A stretch of 64,000 bases of DNA from contig JAWKIF010000007.1 in NCBI GenBank assembly GCA_041394405.1, positions 558,001 to 622,000 of the forward strand, given 5' to 3'. Below, piece after piece: positions 33,689 to 40,860 of this stretch (within the stretch, counting starts at the first letter, position 1; each line of letters begins with the position of its first letter). The stretch comes from Microthrix sp041394405. Lineage in GTDB: Bacteria; Actinomycetota; Acidimicrobiia; Acidimicrobiales; Microtrichaceae. The notes beneath the pieces are model-generated. The model searched no databases and had not been told where the DNA came from. It worked only from the letters and a program-made list of their open reading frames with translations. A program made the translations under genes and the position numbers.

Positions 33689-34537
33689 CTAGGCCGACTC
33701 GGCGGCGAGTTCGTCGTCGCTGTCAGCCGCAGCAGCCTCGGCGTCGGCCTTGCGGGACTTCTTGGCCGCCGCCACGCTGGCCTCCAGTGCGGCCATGAGG
33801 TCCACCACCGTGTCGTCACGATCGTCGGCCGGCGCCGGCACGGGCGTCTCCTCGCCGTCGGCCTTGCGGTCGATGAGGTCCAGCACCGCCTGACGGTAGG
33901 TGTCGTGGTACTTCTCGGGCTCGAAGGTCTCGGTGAGCGAGTCGATGAGCGAGGAGGCCATGGCCAGCTCCTTGTCGCTCACCTCCACGTCCGCGGCCCG
34001 ATCCATGCCGGGGATGGCCTCGGGCGGGTTCACCTCGTCGGCCCACACCATCATCGACAGCATGAGGGCCCCCTCCACCGAGCGCACCACTGCGAGGTAC
34101 TGGTTGGAGCGCATGACGAAGCGACCCAGCCCCACCTTGTTGGCGTCGGCCAGGGCGGTGGCCAGCAGGGCATAGGGCTTGGCCGCATCGGCGGGGCCCA
34201 GCCAGTAGCTGCCGGAAAAGTAGACCGGGTCGATCTCGTCGAGATCGACGAACTCCTCCAGCTCGATCAGCCGGTTCTGCTCGGGCATGAGCTGGGCCAG
34301 GTCGTCGTCGGTGATGGTGACCCACTGGCCGGACGCCACCTCGTAGCCCTTCACGATCTCGCCGTGGGGCACCTCCTCGCCGGTCACCTCGTTGACCCGG
34401 CGCTGGCGCACCCTTGCGTTGTTGCGACCGTCGAGCTGGTTGAACCTCACCGACTGCTCGGACACCGCCGAGAACAGCTTCACCGGGATCGAGACAAGCC
34501 CAAAGCTGATCGATCCGCTCCAGATTGCGCGTGGCAT
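33689..34537 (-). CDS. ku: Ku homologue, DNA end-binding protein
   Basis: A 282-residue bacterial Ku, which forms a homodimeric ring on broken double-stranded DNA ends and recruits LigD. The ATG at 34537 gives the family's standard N-terminus MPRAIWSGSISFGLVSIPVK. Further marks are VRFNQLD, the zinc-free RQRRVNEVTGEEV segment, EIDPVYFSGSYWLGPAD and the core YLAVVRSVEGALMLSMMVWA. The last 45 residues are a low-complexity Ala/Asp/Glu/Lys tail, as in other actinobacterial Ku proteins, where it aids DNA binding. It is the first gene of the Ku-LigD pair and is divergent from the Rpf-like gene. Confidence 0.95.
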   Translation of the reverse strand: MPRAIWSGSISFGLVSIPVKLFSAVSEQSVRFNQLDGRNNARVRQRRVNEVTGEEVPHGEIVKGYEVASGQWVTITDDDLAQLMPEQNRLIELEEFVDLDEIDPVYFSGSYWLGPADAAKPYALLATALADANKVGLGRFVMRSNQYLAVVRSVEGALMLSMMVWADEVNPPEAIPGMDRAADVEVSDKELAMASSLIDSLTETFEPEKYHDTYRQAVLDLIDRKADGEETPVPAPADDRDDTVVDLMAALEASVAAAKKSRKADAEAAAADSDDELAAESA

Positions 34538-34626
34538 GGCACTCCCAGAACTCCACCGAGGGCCGCCCATGGTAGTGCGGGGCCCTGGGCCGACGTGCCC
34601 GAGCCGCGGATGGGCGGAAACACCTA

Positions 34627-34642
34627 TGTGACGGACGTCATA
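34627..34642 (+). promoter_or_regulatory. Candidate CRP-type site between ku and the rpf-like gene
   Basis: TGTGA, six bases and TCATA give one mismatch to the actinobacterial CRP consensus TGTGA-N6-TCACA. Nested inside is a perfect inverted repeat, TGACG-GA-CGTCA, at 34629-34640. It lies 114 bases before the Rpf-like start and 90 bases before ku. In Mycobacterium tuberculosis CRP controls rpfA, which makes this site plausible but unproven. Confidence 0.4.
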
Positions 34643-34755
34643 TTGCGAAAAGGTTACGAAGCCGCAACACTCCTGTGCTCCCCCAGCGGCTTGGTCTGTC
34701 TCGTGCCCGTCACGAACCCGCCGCAGACCGACCCCCTCTCCCCTGGAGTCCACCC

Positions 34756-35616
34756 GTGGATCCCTTCCGAACCCCCGACACGTCGATCCGCGCCCACCAA
34801 CGGGCGTCACGTCGCGTCCGCGGCATGCGACTGGCCGTGGGCGCCACGGCCCTGGGTGTGTTGCTGGTCGGCACTGCGGCCGCAGCGAGCGACCTGGGCA
34901 CCACCGAGGCGGGTCGGGACTCCGCCTCGGATCGCGGTGACGTTGACCTGATCGGGCGGATGGCCCACGCCAACTCGCTCAAGGCCCGAGAGGACTACAA
35001 CGAACGCCTGGACGTGGAATGGTCCAAGTTGGTGGCCCGAACCGAGCTGATCTCGATCCACCGCAAGGAGAAGGCCGCAGCCGAGGCCAAGCGCGCCGCC
35101 GAGGAAGCCGCTGCCGAGAAGGAGGCCGCCCGAACGGCCGCCGCCGAGCGGGCAAAACGCCAGGAGCTGGAGGCCGCCGAGGCTGACCGGGCCGCCAAGA
35201 TCGCCAAGGCCCAGAAGGCCGCAGCCGCCCGTCGCGCGGAGGACGCCGAACAGGACACCGAGCCCGCCGAGGCCGCCCCATCCGATGCCGATCGCCTCAT
35301 CGCCGCCGCCGCAGAGGCCCGGGCATCCGCCGGCTCCGCGGCCGCCGCAGCGCCCGCACCGGCGGCGTCGGCACCCATCGGCGAGCCGTGGGCCTCGCTG
35401 GCGCATTGCGAGTCCACCGGCAACTGGTCCATCAACACCGGCAACGGCTACTACGGCGGGCTGCAGTTCAGCCTCTCGACGTGGCGAGCCTTCGGCGGTC
35501 AGGGCATGCCGCACGAGAACAGCCCCCAGGCCCAGATCGAGGTGGCCAAGCGAGTTCAGGCCTCCCAGGGTTGGGGCGCCTGGCCCGCCTGCACCCGCAA
35601 GCTCGGCCTGCGCTGA
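34756..35616 (+). CDS. Resuscitation-promoting-factor-like secreted cell-wall lytic enzyme
   Basis: A 286-residue exported protein. The GTG at 34756 has a GGAG site seven bases upstream; a longer start at 34675 would encode unlikely sequence. A signal anchor (MRLAVGATALGVLLVGTAAA) is at about residues 24-43. A long Ala/Glu/Lys-rich coiled coil fills residues 75-190. The last 80 residues are the Rpf domain, a lysozyme/transglycosylase fold: LAHCESTGNWSINTGNGYYG contains the catalytic Glu, and the Cys pairs with WPACTRKLGLR at the C-terminus. Such proteins cleave peptidoglycan and can wake dormant cells. The coiled coil resembles the NlpC/RipA-type spacer. Confidence 0.87.
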   Translation: MDPFRTPDTSIRAHQRASRRVRGMRLAVGATALGVLLVGTAAAASDLGTTEAGRDSASDRGDVDLIGRMAHANSLKAREDYNERLDVEWSKLVARTELISIHRKEKAAAEAKRAAEEAAAEKEAARTAAAERAKRQELEAAEADRAAKIAKAQKAAAARRAEDAEQDTEPAEAAPSDADRLIAAAAEARASAGSAAAAAPAPAASAPIGEPWASLAHCESTGNWSINTGNGYYGGLQFSLSTWRAFGGQGMPHENSPQAQIEVAKRVQASQGWGAWPACTRKLGLR

Positions 35617-35629
35617 GCAAGGGCTGGCC

Positions 35630-36448
35630 TTACGCGGCCGGCTCGGCCACCACCCGGTTGCGCAGCTCGCCGATGCCCTCGATCTCCACCCGCACCTCGT
35701 CGCCCGCCACCAGCCAGCGGGGCGGGTCGAAGCCCGCACCGACGCCGGCCGGGGTTCCGGTGGTGATGATGTCGCCCACCTCCAGGGTGGTGGCCTGAGA
35801 CAGGTAGGCAATCTGCTCGGCGATGCCCAGCACCATGGAGGCGGTGGAGTCGTCCTGGCGCAGCTCGTCGTTCACCCACGTGCGGATGCGTAGGTCCTCC
35901 GGGTGGGCGACCTCATCGGGCGTGAGCACCCAGGGGCCGATAGGACCATGGGTATCGAACGACTTGCCCAGGGTGAAGGTGGCGCTGCGCCGCTGCCAAG
36001 CGCGCACGGACACGTCGTTGACCACCAGGTAGCCACCGATGGAGCCCCAGGCCTCATCCACCCCCACCCGGCGCGTGCGGCGGCCGATGACCACCCCCAG
36101 CTCGCCCTCGTAGTCCACCGAGGGCGCATCCCGAGGCACCCAGATGTCATCGGTCGGCCCGGTGACGCAGGTGCTCTGCTTGTTGAAGAACAGCGGCTCG
36201 GCCGGTGCCGGGATCCCCATCTCGGCGGCGTGGTCGGCGTAGTTCTTCCCGATGGCCAGGAACTTCGGCGGGCGGGCGACGGGCGCCAGCAGGCGCACCT
36301 GGGAGCGGTCCAACGTACGGCCCGAGGGGGCCACGCGAAGTCCGAGGGGCACGCGATCGGTGCTGTGGACGTACTCGACAACGTCGTCGCCGTCGAGCCC
36401 GCCGACACCCAGCATCCCCTCCTTGGTGGCAAACCGGACCAGCCTCAC
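35630..36448 (-). CDS. Fumarylacetoacetate hydrolase family protein
   Basis: A 272-residue FAH-superfamily enzyme; members cleave or decarboxylate acyl-pyruvates and related acids formed in aromatic or sugar-acid breakdown. A GTG start at 36448 is preferred because GGAG lies upstream. The core has FLAIGKNYADHAAEMG, PLFFNKQSTCVTGP, then VDYEGELGVVIGRR (metal ligands Glu and Glu) and GYLVVNDVSVRAWQRR. The C-terminal DIITTGTPAGVGAGF is the family's typical loop. The exact substrate is not evident; acylpyruvase or a 2-hydroxy-hepta-diene-dioate isomerase-like role are both possible. It converges with the Rpf-like gene at a 13-base gap. Confidence 0.88.
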   Translation of the reverse strand: MRLVRFATKEGMLGVGGLDGDDVVEYVHSTDRVPLGLRVAPSGRTLDRSQVRLLAPVARPPKFLAIGKNYADHAAEMGIPAPAEPLFFNKQSTCVTGPTDDIWVPRDAPSVDYEGELGVVIGRRTRRVGVDEAWGSIGGYLVVNDVSVRAWQRRSATFTLGKSFDTHGPIGPWVLTPDEVAHPEDLRIRTWVNDELRQDDSTASMVLGIAEQIAYLSQATTLEVGDIITTGTPAGVGAGFDPPRWLVAGDEVRVEIEGIGELRNRVVAEPAA

Positions 36449-36695
36449 CCTCGTCTCCTGTTCTGTCCCGATTCCGCGACATCGCCCGGCGCCGCCTGTG
36501 TTCACCGCCCATCAGCCACCGCTCCGCAGCTTCGCCGGAACCAACGGCGCAGCATGGGCAGCGGCGGCGGGGTCAGCACGGTACGGGGCCGTTCCCGCCG
36601 CCTTCAACTCCGTCGCTGGGAGGTCGCAGCCGCACGCAGTGTGACGACTTGGCGGCTGGAATCTGCGGCCGGCTGTGGTTGTGGAACCGCAGCGG

Positions 36696-37556
36696 CTACG
36701 CGCCAGACAGCAGCGCGCGGGCGACGAGGTCGGTGCCAAACGCCGTGAGGATGGCCAGGTAGAGCAACCCGGTGGCCGCCATGACCGCCGCATACTGACG
36801 TTCCTTCAGGGCCGCCCGGGTGACGAACACCAGGCCGATCGTGGTGACCGCGCTCGCCGCCCAGAACCAGCCCAACATGCCGCCGTAGCCATCGTCGATG
36901 GAACCCGAGAACACCGAGAACATGCCGGTCGGTACCAGCAGCAACGCCACCTCCACCGGCCACGTGTAGCCCACCCAACGCACCAGCTCCAGCAGGGGTG
37001 CACGGGGCAACCCCGGCTGCACCAGGTACCAGTGGCCCAGCAGCATGCCGTCGGACACCGCACCGAGGAACGCCGCGCCGGCCAGCCACCTGGCCACCGA
37101 CAGCAGGGGCGCATCCCCTCCGGTGGCGACTCCCCCGGCGATCAGCGCCAGCACACCGAAGGCCACCGGGATGAGGTCGAGGTTGGGGGGAAACTCGGGC
37201 ACCGACTCGTCGAAGACCTGCTCCGCCTTGTCGATGCCCGTCATGTCGCTCACCCGGGCCGACCGGGCCTGGGTGCGCTCCCGCTGCTTGGCAACCCCCG
37301 CCCGACGCCGTTGCCACGACACAACCGTGACCCCGATCGTGCTCAGCAGGGCGCCCAGCGCCGCCGCGTCGCGCACCGGCACCGAGTCGTAGCGCAGGCC
37401 CACCAGCACGGCGCCGACCAACAGCGCCACGTTGGTGCCACGCACCGTCCAGCCGTAGCCGATGCCCACCTCGCGCCGCCGGCCCGTGACCCAGAGAAAC
37501 AGCGCCATGCCGGTGGCCCAGGCCGCCAGGAACGTGGCGGCATCCAGCTCGATCAC
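36696..37556 (-). CDS. Multi-spanning membrane protein of unknown function
   Basis: A 286-residue protein with about seven or eight hydrophobic helices (for example FLAAWATGMALFLWVTG, NVALLVGAVLVGL, LGALLSTIGVTVV, IPVAFGVLALIAGGVA, AVTTIGLVFVTRAAL, VMAATGLLYLAILTAFGTDL). A positively charged loop (RRRAGVAKQRERTQARSARV) near residue 85 should face the cytoplasm. No family motif is recognised. The GTG at 37556 is chosen because the preceding gene ends 16 bases upstream; open frame further upstream is antisense-like sequence inside that gene. It is probably cotranscribed with the acyl-CoA dehydrogenase. Confidence 0.72.
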   Translation of the reverse strand: MIELDAATFLAAWATGMALFLWVTGRRREVGIGYGWTVRGTNVALLVGAVLVGLRYDSVPVRDAAALGALLSTIGVTVVSWQRRRAGVAKQRERTQARSARVSDMTGIDKAEQVFDESVPEFPPNLDLIPVAFGVLALIAGGVATGGDAPLLSVARWLAGAAFLGAVSDGMLLGHWYLVQPGLPRAPLLELVRWVGYTWPVEVALLLVPTGMFSVFSGSIDDGYGGMLGWFWAASAVTTIGLVFVTRAALKERQYAAVMAATGLLYLAILTAFGTDLVARALLSGA

Positions 37557-37572
37557 GGCATCACCGGCCCGC

Positions 37573-38853
37573 TCACCCCTTGGCCAACAGGTCGCGGGCG
37601 ATCTGGGAGATCTGGATCTCGTCGGTGCCGGCGTAGATCTGCAGCACCTTGGCGTCTCGTGCCAGCTGCTCCACCGGATACTCCGACATGTAGCCGTTGC
37701 CGCCGAAGAGCTGCACCGCCTCCAGCGCCACCTCGGTGGCGGTCTGCGCCGAGTACAGCTTGGCCGCCGATGCCTCGGCGAAGTCCACGTCCTTGCCGGC
37801 GGCACCCATCTCGATGAAGCGGAACACCAGGTTCTGGATGTTCAGCCGGGCCACCTCCATCTTGGCCAGCTTCAGCTGGATCAGCTGGAACTCACCGATG
37901 GGCCGGCCGAACTGCACGCGATCGTTGGCGTAGGCCACCGAGAGCTCGAGGCATCGCTCGACGATGCCCAGCGCCATGGCCGCCACACCCGCCCGTTCGA
38001 TGGAGAACGTGGCCTTCGACGCCGAACGGCCACCCGCCCCGCGAAATGCGTCCTCGGACTCTCCGAGGAGCCGGTCCGTCCCCACCCGCACATCGTCGAG
38101 GAACAGCTCGCCCGTGGGGCTTGAGTGCAGCCCCATCTTGCGCAGCGGCTTGGACTGGGTGAGCCCCTCCATGCCGCTGTCCAGCACGAACTGCAGGATG
38201 GCACGCTCCTCAGGCGGGTTGCCCTCGTCGAGCTTGCAGATGAACACGATGGTGTCGGCGTGAGGGCCGTTGGTGATGAAGGTCTTCGAGCCCGACAGCA
38301 CGTACTCGTCGCCGTCGCGACGGGCCGTGGCCTTCATCGACCCAAAGGCATCGGAGCCGGAGCCCGGCTCGGTGATGGCCCACGCCCCCACCTTGTCGAG
38401 CGACAGCAGATCCCGAGCCCAGCGAACCTTCTGTGCGGTCGTGCCCTTCGACATGATGGCGGAGGCGGTGAGCCCCATCGACACGCCCATGGCGGTGACC
38501 ATGCCGGGGCACACCCGACACAGCTCGATGATGGGGATGAGCGTCATGGCGGCGTCGCGCCGGGAGGACCGCGCGCCGGGCTCGGCGCTGTCCTCGCCGT
38601 CGCTGCTGCCGTCGACGATGCTGCCTTGCGGTTCGTTGCTGGCGGCCTCCGCTGCCCGTTCCCGCTCGATCGTGCGATCGAAGGAGTCGCGGGCCATCTG
38701 GTCCATGCCGAAGGTGGAGAACAGGCCCCGCAACAGGTCGTAGGGCGGGAGGTCGCCGAACTCCAGCTCGTCACGCCGGGGCTCGATCTCGGCCTCGACA
38801 TACTGCCGCACGGCCGTGCGGATCATCTGCTGTTCGTCGTTCCACTCGAACAT
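37573..38853 (-). CDS. Acyl-CoA dehydrogenase
   Basis: A 426-residue flavoenzyme of fatty-acid or branched-chain acyl-CoA oxidation. ATG 38853 follows GGAC-type ribosome sequence and gives MFEWNDEQQMIRTAVRQYVE, typical for the family. An insertion of about 40 polar residues (near 60-105, ASNEPQGSIVDGSSDGEDSA) separates the N-terminal helices. FAD and substrate motifs follow: GAWAITEPGSGSDAFGSM, KTFITNGPHADTIVF, and the C-terminal QLFGGNGYMSEYPVEQLARD with AKVLQIYAGTDEIQ. The catalytic base Glu of most medium-chain enzymes would be in YAGTDEI. A membrane protein gene follows 16 bases downstream. Confidence 0.93.
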   Translation of the reverse strand: MFEWNDEQQMIRTAVRQYVEAEIEPRRDELEFGDLPPYDLLRGLFSTFGMDQMARDSFDRTIERERAAEAASNEPQGSIVDGSSDGEDSAEPGARSSRRDAAMTLIPIIELCRVCPGMVTAMGVSMGLTASAIMSKGTTAQKVRWARDLLSLDKVGAWAITEPGSGSDAFGSMKATARRDGDEYVLSGSKTFITNGPHADTIVFICKLDEGNPPEERAILQFVLDSGMEGLTQSKPLRKMGLHSSPTGELFLDDVRVGTDRLLGESEDAFRGAGGRSASKATFSIERAGVAAMALGIVERCLELSVAYANDRVQFGRPIGEFQLIQLKLAKMEVARLNIQNLVFRFIEMGAAGKDVDFAEASAAKLYSAQTATEVALEAVQLFGGNGYMSEYPVEQLARDAKVLQIYAGTDEIQISQIARDLLAKG

Positions 38854-39146
38854 CGGGGCGTCCTTCGGGGGTTCGGGGCACAGCCATCGGTTCACCCTGG
38901 GTGACCCGGCGAGCGTGCTGGGTAGGAGTGCGCTGGGCCTTCGGAATCGGTCGCTACGCTGTGCCGACGCCGCGTCCGAATGGGACGCTACCTCGGAGCG
39001 ACGGTTGCTTCGATCTGGCGGAGGGCCAAGCGGGGGCCCATCCATGACGACACCTCTCAGTGCCACGGTTTGCCATGGTCGACGCAGCATCATCGTTGCC
39101 GTTGCGGCCGCCCCTGAGCCCCACGTTCCACTTGGCGGGAGCGACG

Positions 39147-39746
39147 GTGCCGTTCGCTGTTGAGCTGTACTTCGACGCCGAAACCGACGACGCGGTACGA
39201 AGGCTGTGGGAGGCGCTGGGCAGGCGCGGGCTGAACACCCGCGGCGAGGACGCCAGCCACCCTCACCTGTCGCTGGTGGTGAGCGACGGCCATCAACCCG
39301 AGCGGCTGCGCGAGGAGCTGGCCGGCCTCAATTGGGCGGTGCTGTCGCGCATGCGCTTCGCCGGGATCGGCTACTTCGAAGACCCCGGCGTGCTCTTCCT
39401 CGCCGCCAGCCCCACGGTGGAGCTCTTGGAACTGCAACAGCAGACGCACCGCATCGTGAGCGTGCGGGATCCCGGCCTGGTGCGCCCGTTCTATCGCCCC
39501 GGCTCATGGATGCCCCACTGCACGCTGGCCATGCCGGTCACGCCCCACGAGCTGCCCTACGCCCTGGAAGCCATTGGCCCCGGCATGGAGATCGTCGAGG
39601 CAAGGATCACCGGGCTGGGCATGTGGAGCCTGGCCGACCACGAGCCGTGGAAGCTGGAGCTCGACGGTATCGAGGCCACCGATCCGACGGTGCGCGTCGT
39701 CGACCTCCGAGACCGCACACCGCCACAACGCATCCACACGGAGTAG
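39147..39746 (+). CDS. 2H phosphoesterase (2'-5' RNA ligase-like) family protein
   Basis: A 199-residue protein if read from the GTG at 39147, which has GGGAG six bases upstream; starts at 39075 (ATG) or 39060 (GTG) would add about 24-29 residues. VPFAVELYFDAETDDAVRRL is the family's usual opening. The two catalytic His motifs are HPHLSLVV near residue 37 and MPHCTLAMPV near 123, the H-x-S/T pair that cleaves 2',3'-cyclic or 2'-5' phosphodiester bonds. The biological substrate is unknown. It stands alone, followed by palindromic repeat copy B. Confidence 0.82.
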   Translation: MPFAVELYFDAETDDAVRRLWEALGRRGLNTRGEDASHPHLSLVVSDGHQPERLREELAGLNWAVLSRMRFAGIGYFEDPGVLFLAASPTVELLELQQQTHRIVSVRDPGLVRPFYRPGSWMPHCTLAMPVTPHELPYALEAIGPGMEIVEARITGLGMWSLADHEPWKLELDGIEATDPTVRVVDLRDRTPPQRIHTE

Positions 39747-39782
39747 CCACCGCCGCCGGCCCGCGTGCGGTGGACGGGTCCG

Positions 39783-39821
39783 GTGAGGTTGTCGGTGCCA
39801 GAGACCCCACAACCCTCACGG
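39783..39821. repeat. Dispersed palindromic repeat, copy B
   Basis: Arms GTGAGGTTGT and ACAACCCTCAC flank the loop CGGTGCCAGAGACCCC. One G is missing from the left arm compared with the other copies. It lies between the 2H phosphoesterase gene and the AbiEi-DUF559 gene, both on the plus strand, where it could end the upstream transcript. Confidence 0.78.
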
Positions 39822-39873
39822 CACACCTTGGCGAGGCCCCTACATGTGCAGCGCCTGAGGGGGACCGCAACCC

Positions 39874-40824
39874 ATGGCGCGCAGGCCCGGGGAGCGCCAC
39901 GCTGGCCGGGTGGACGAGCGACGGATCAGCGAACTGGCCGCCACGCAGCATGGGCTGGTAACGGTCGACCAGGCCGCACAGGCCGGAGCGACACACGATG
40001 CCATTGCACATGCCGTGCGTGTGGGCCGTTGGAGCAGGGTCGCGCGAGGCGTGCTGGCGACGGGGCAACCGACCGGAGCGCTGCGGCAACGCATCATGGC
40101 GGCAGTACTTCGCTCGCCGCCGGCGTGGGCAAGCCATAGCTCCGCCGCTCGCCTGTGGGGTTGGGAGGTGCGCCACTCCGAGGTGGAGATGGTGGTCAGC
40201 CGGGGCCGCCGGGTGCAGCTGACGGGGATACGCGTGCACCACAGCGGTCGCACCGAAGCACGCCACTTCACCATGGTGGACGGGATTCCGGTGACCACAC
40301 CGCAACGCACCCTGCTGGACCTCTCGGGCCGCATGCCCATCGATCACCTGGCCGCCGCCCTGGACTCGGGGCTGCGGCGGCGCCTCATGACGCTCGACGA
40401 CGTGGCGTCGTCGCTCGACCCCGACCTCACCGGCTCCGGCCGACGGCCCCACACCCTGATCGCCCTCGTCGAACAACGCCGCACGAGCCGGCCGTGTGAG
40501 AGCGTGCTTGAGGCACGGGTATTGCGGGTACTGGAAGCGGCTGGCATTCCGGCGCCGCGTTGTCATTTTCGGGTACGTCTTGGCGGACGTACCTACCGGC
40601 TGGACTTCGCCTGGCCCCACCTGTGGGTGTTCCTGGAGGCCGATGGGTTCGACTTCCACGCGGGTCGGCGCTCGTTCGATGAGGACCGGCGACGGCAGAA
40701 CGCGCTGATCACGGCCGGGTGGGCCTGCGTCCGCGTGACCTCGGCGTTCACCGATGCTCAGATTGTGGCCGCCGTGCGAGGCGCCCTGGGCCGGGCCACG
40801 AGGAGGCCCGCCGAAACGCGGTGA
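39874..40824 (+). CDS. AbiEi-type antitoxin-domain protein with DUF559 nuclease-like C-terminus
   Basis: A 316-residue protein common in actinobacteria. ATG 39874 follows GAGGGGGA. Residues about 12-70 form an AbiEi-like winged helix (ISELAATQHGLVTVDQAAQA, WSRVARGVLAT). The middle region (LLDLSGRMPIDHLAAALDSG) is the linker typical of this family. The C-terminal 100 residues are a DUF559/Vsr-like endonuclease fold (YRLDFAWPHLWVFLEADGFD, FDEDRRRQNALITAGW). It has no AbiEii toxin partner in the window. Its role may be regulatory or defensive, unproven. Its stop codon TGA is formed by the left arm of palindromic repeat C. Confidence 0.82.
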   Translation: MARRPGERHAGRVDERRISELAATQHGLVTVDQAAQAGATHDAIAHAVRVGRWSRVARGVLATGQPTGALRQRIMAAVLRSPPAWASHSSAARLWGWEVRHSEVEMVVSRGRRVQLTGIRVHHSGRTEARHFTMVDGIPVTTPQRTLLDLSGRMPIDHLAAALDSGLRRRLMTLDDVASSLDPDLTGSGRRPHTLIALVEQRRTSRPCESVLEARVLRVLEAAGIPAPRCHFRVRLGGRTYRLDFAWPHLWVFLEADGFDFHAGRRSFDEDRRRQNALITAGWACVRVTSAFTDAQIVAAVRGALGRATRRPAETR

Positions 40825-40860
40825 GGGTTATCGGTGCCAGGGACCCCATCACCCTCACCG
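40819..40860. repeat. Dispersed palindromic repeat, copy C, between convergent genes
   Basis: Arms CGGTGAGGGTTAT and ATCACCCTCACCG (one mismatch) flank the loop CGGTGCCAGGGACCCC. The TGA in the left arm is the stop of the AbiEi-DUF559 gene, and the TGA of the opposite strand in the right arm is the stop of the lipBA gene. It is well placed to be a two-way transcription terminator. Confidence 0.8.
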
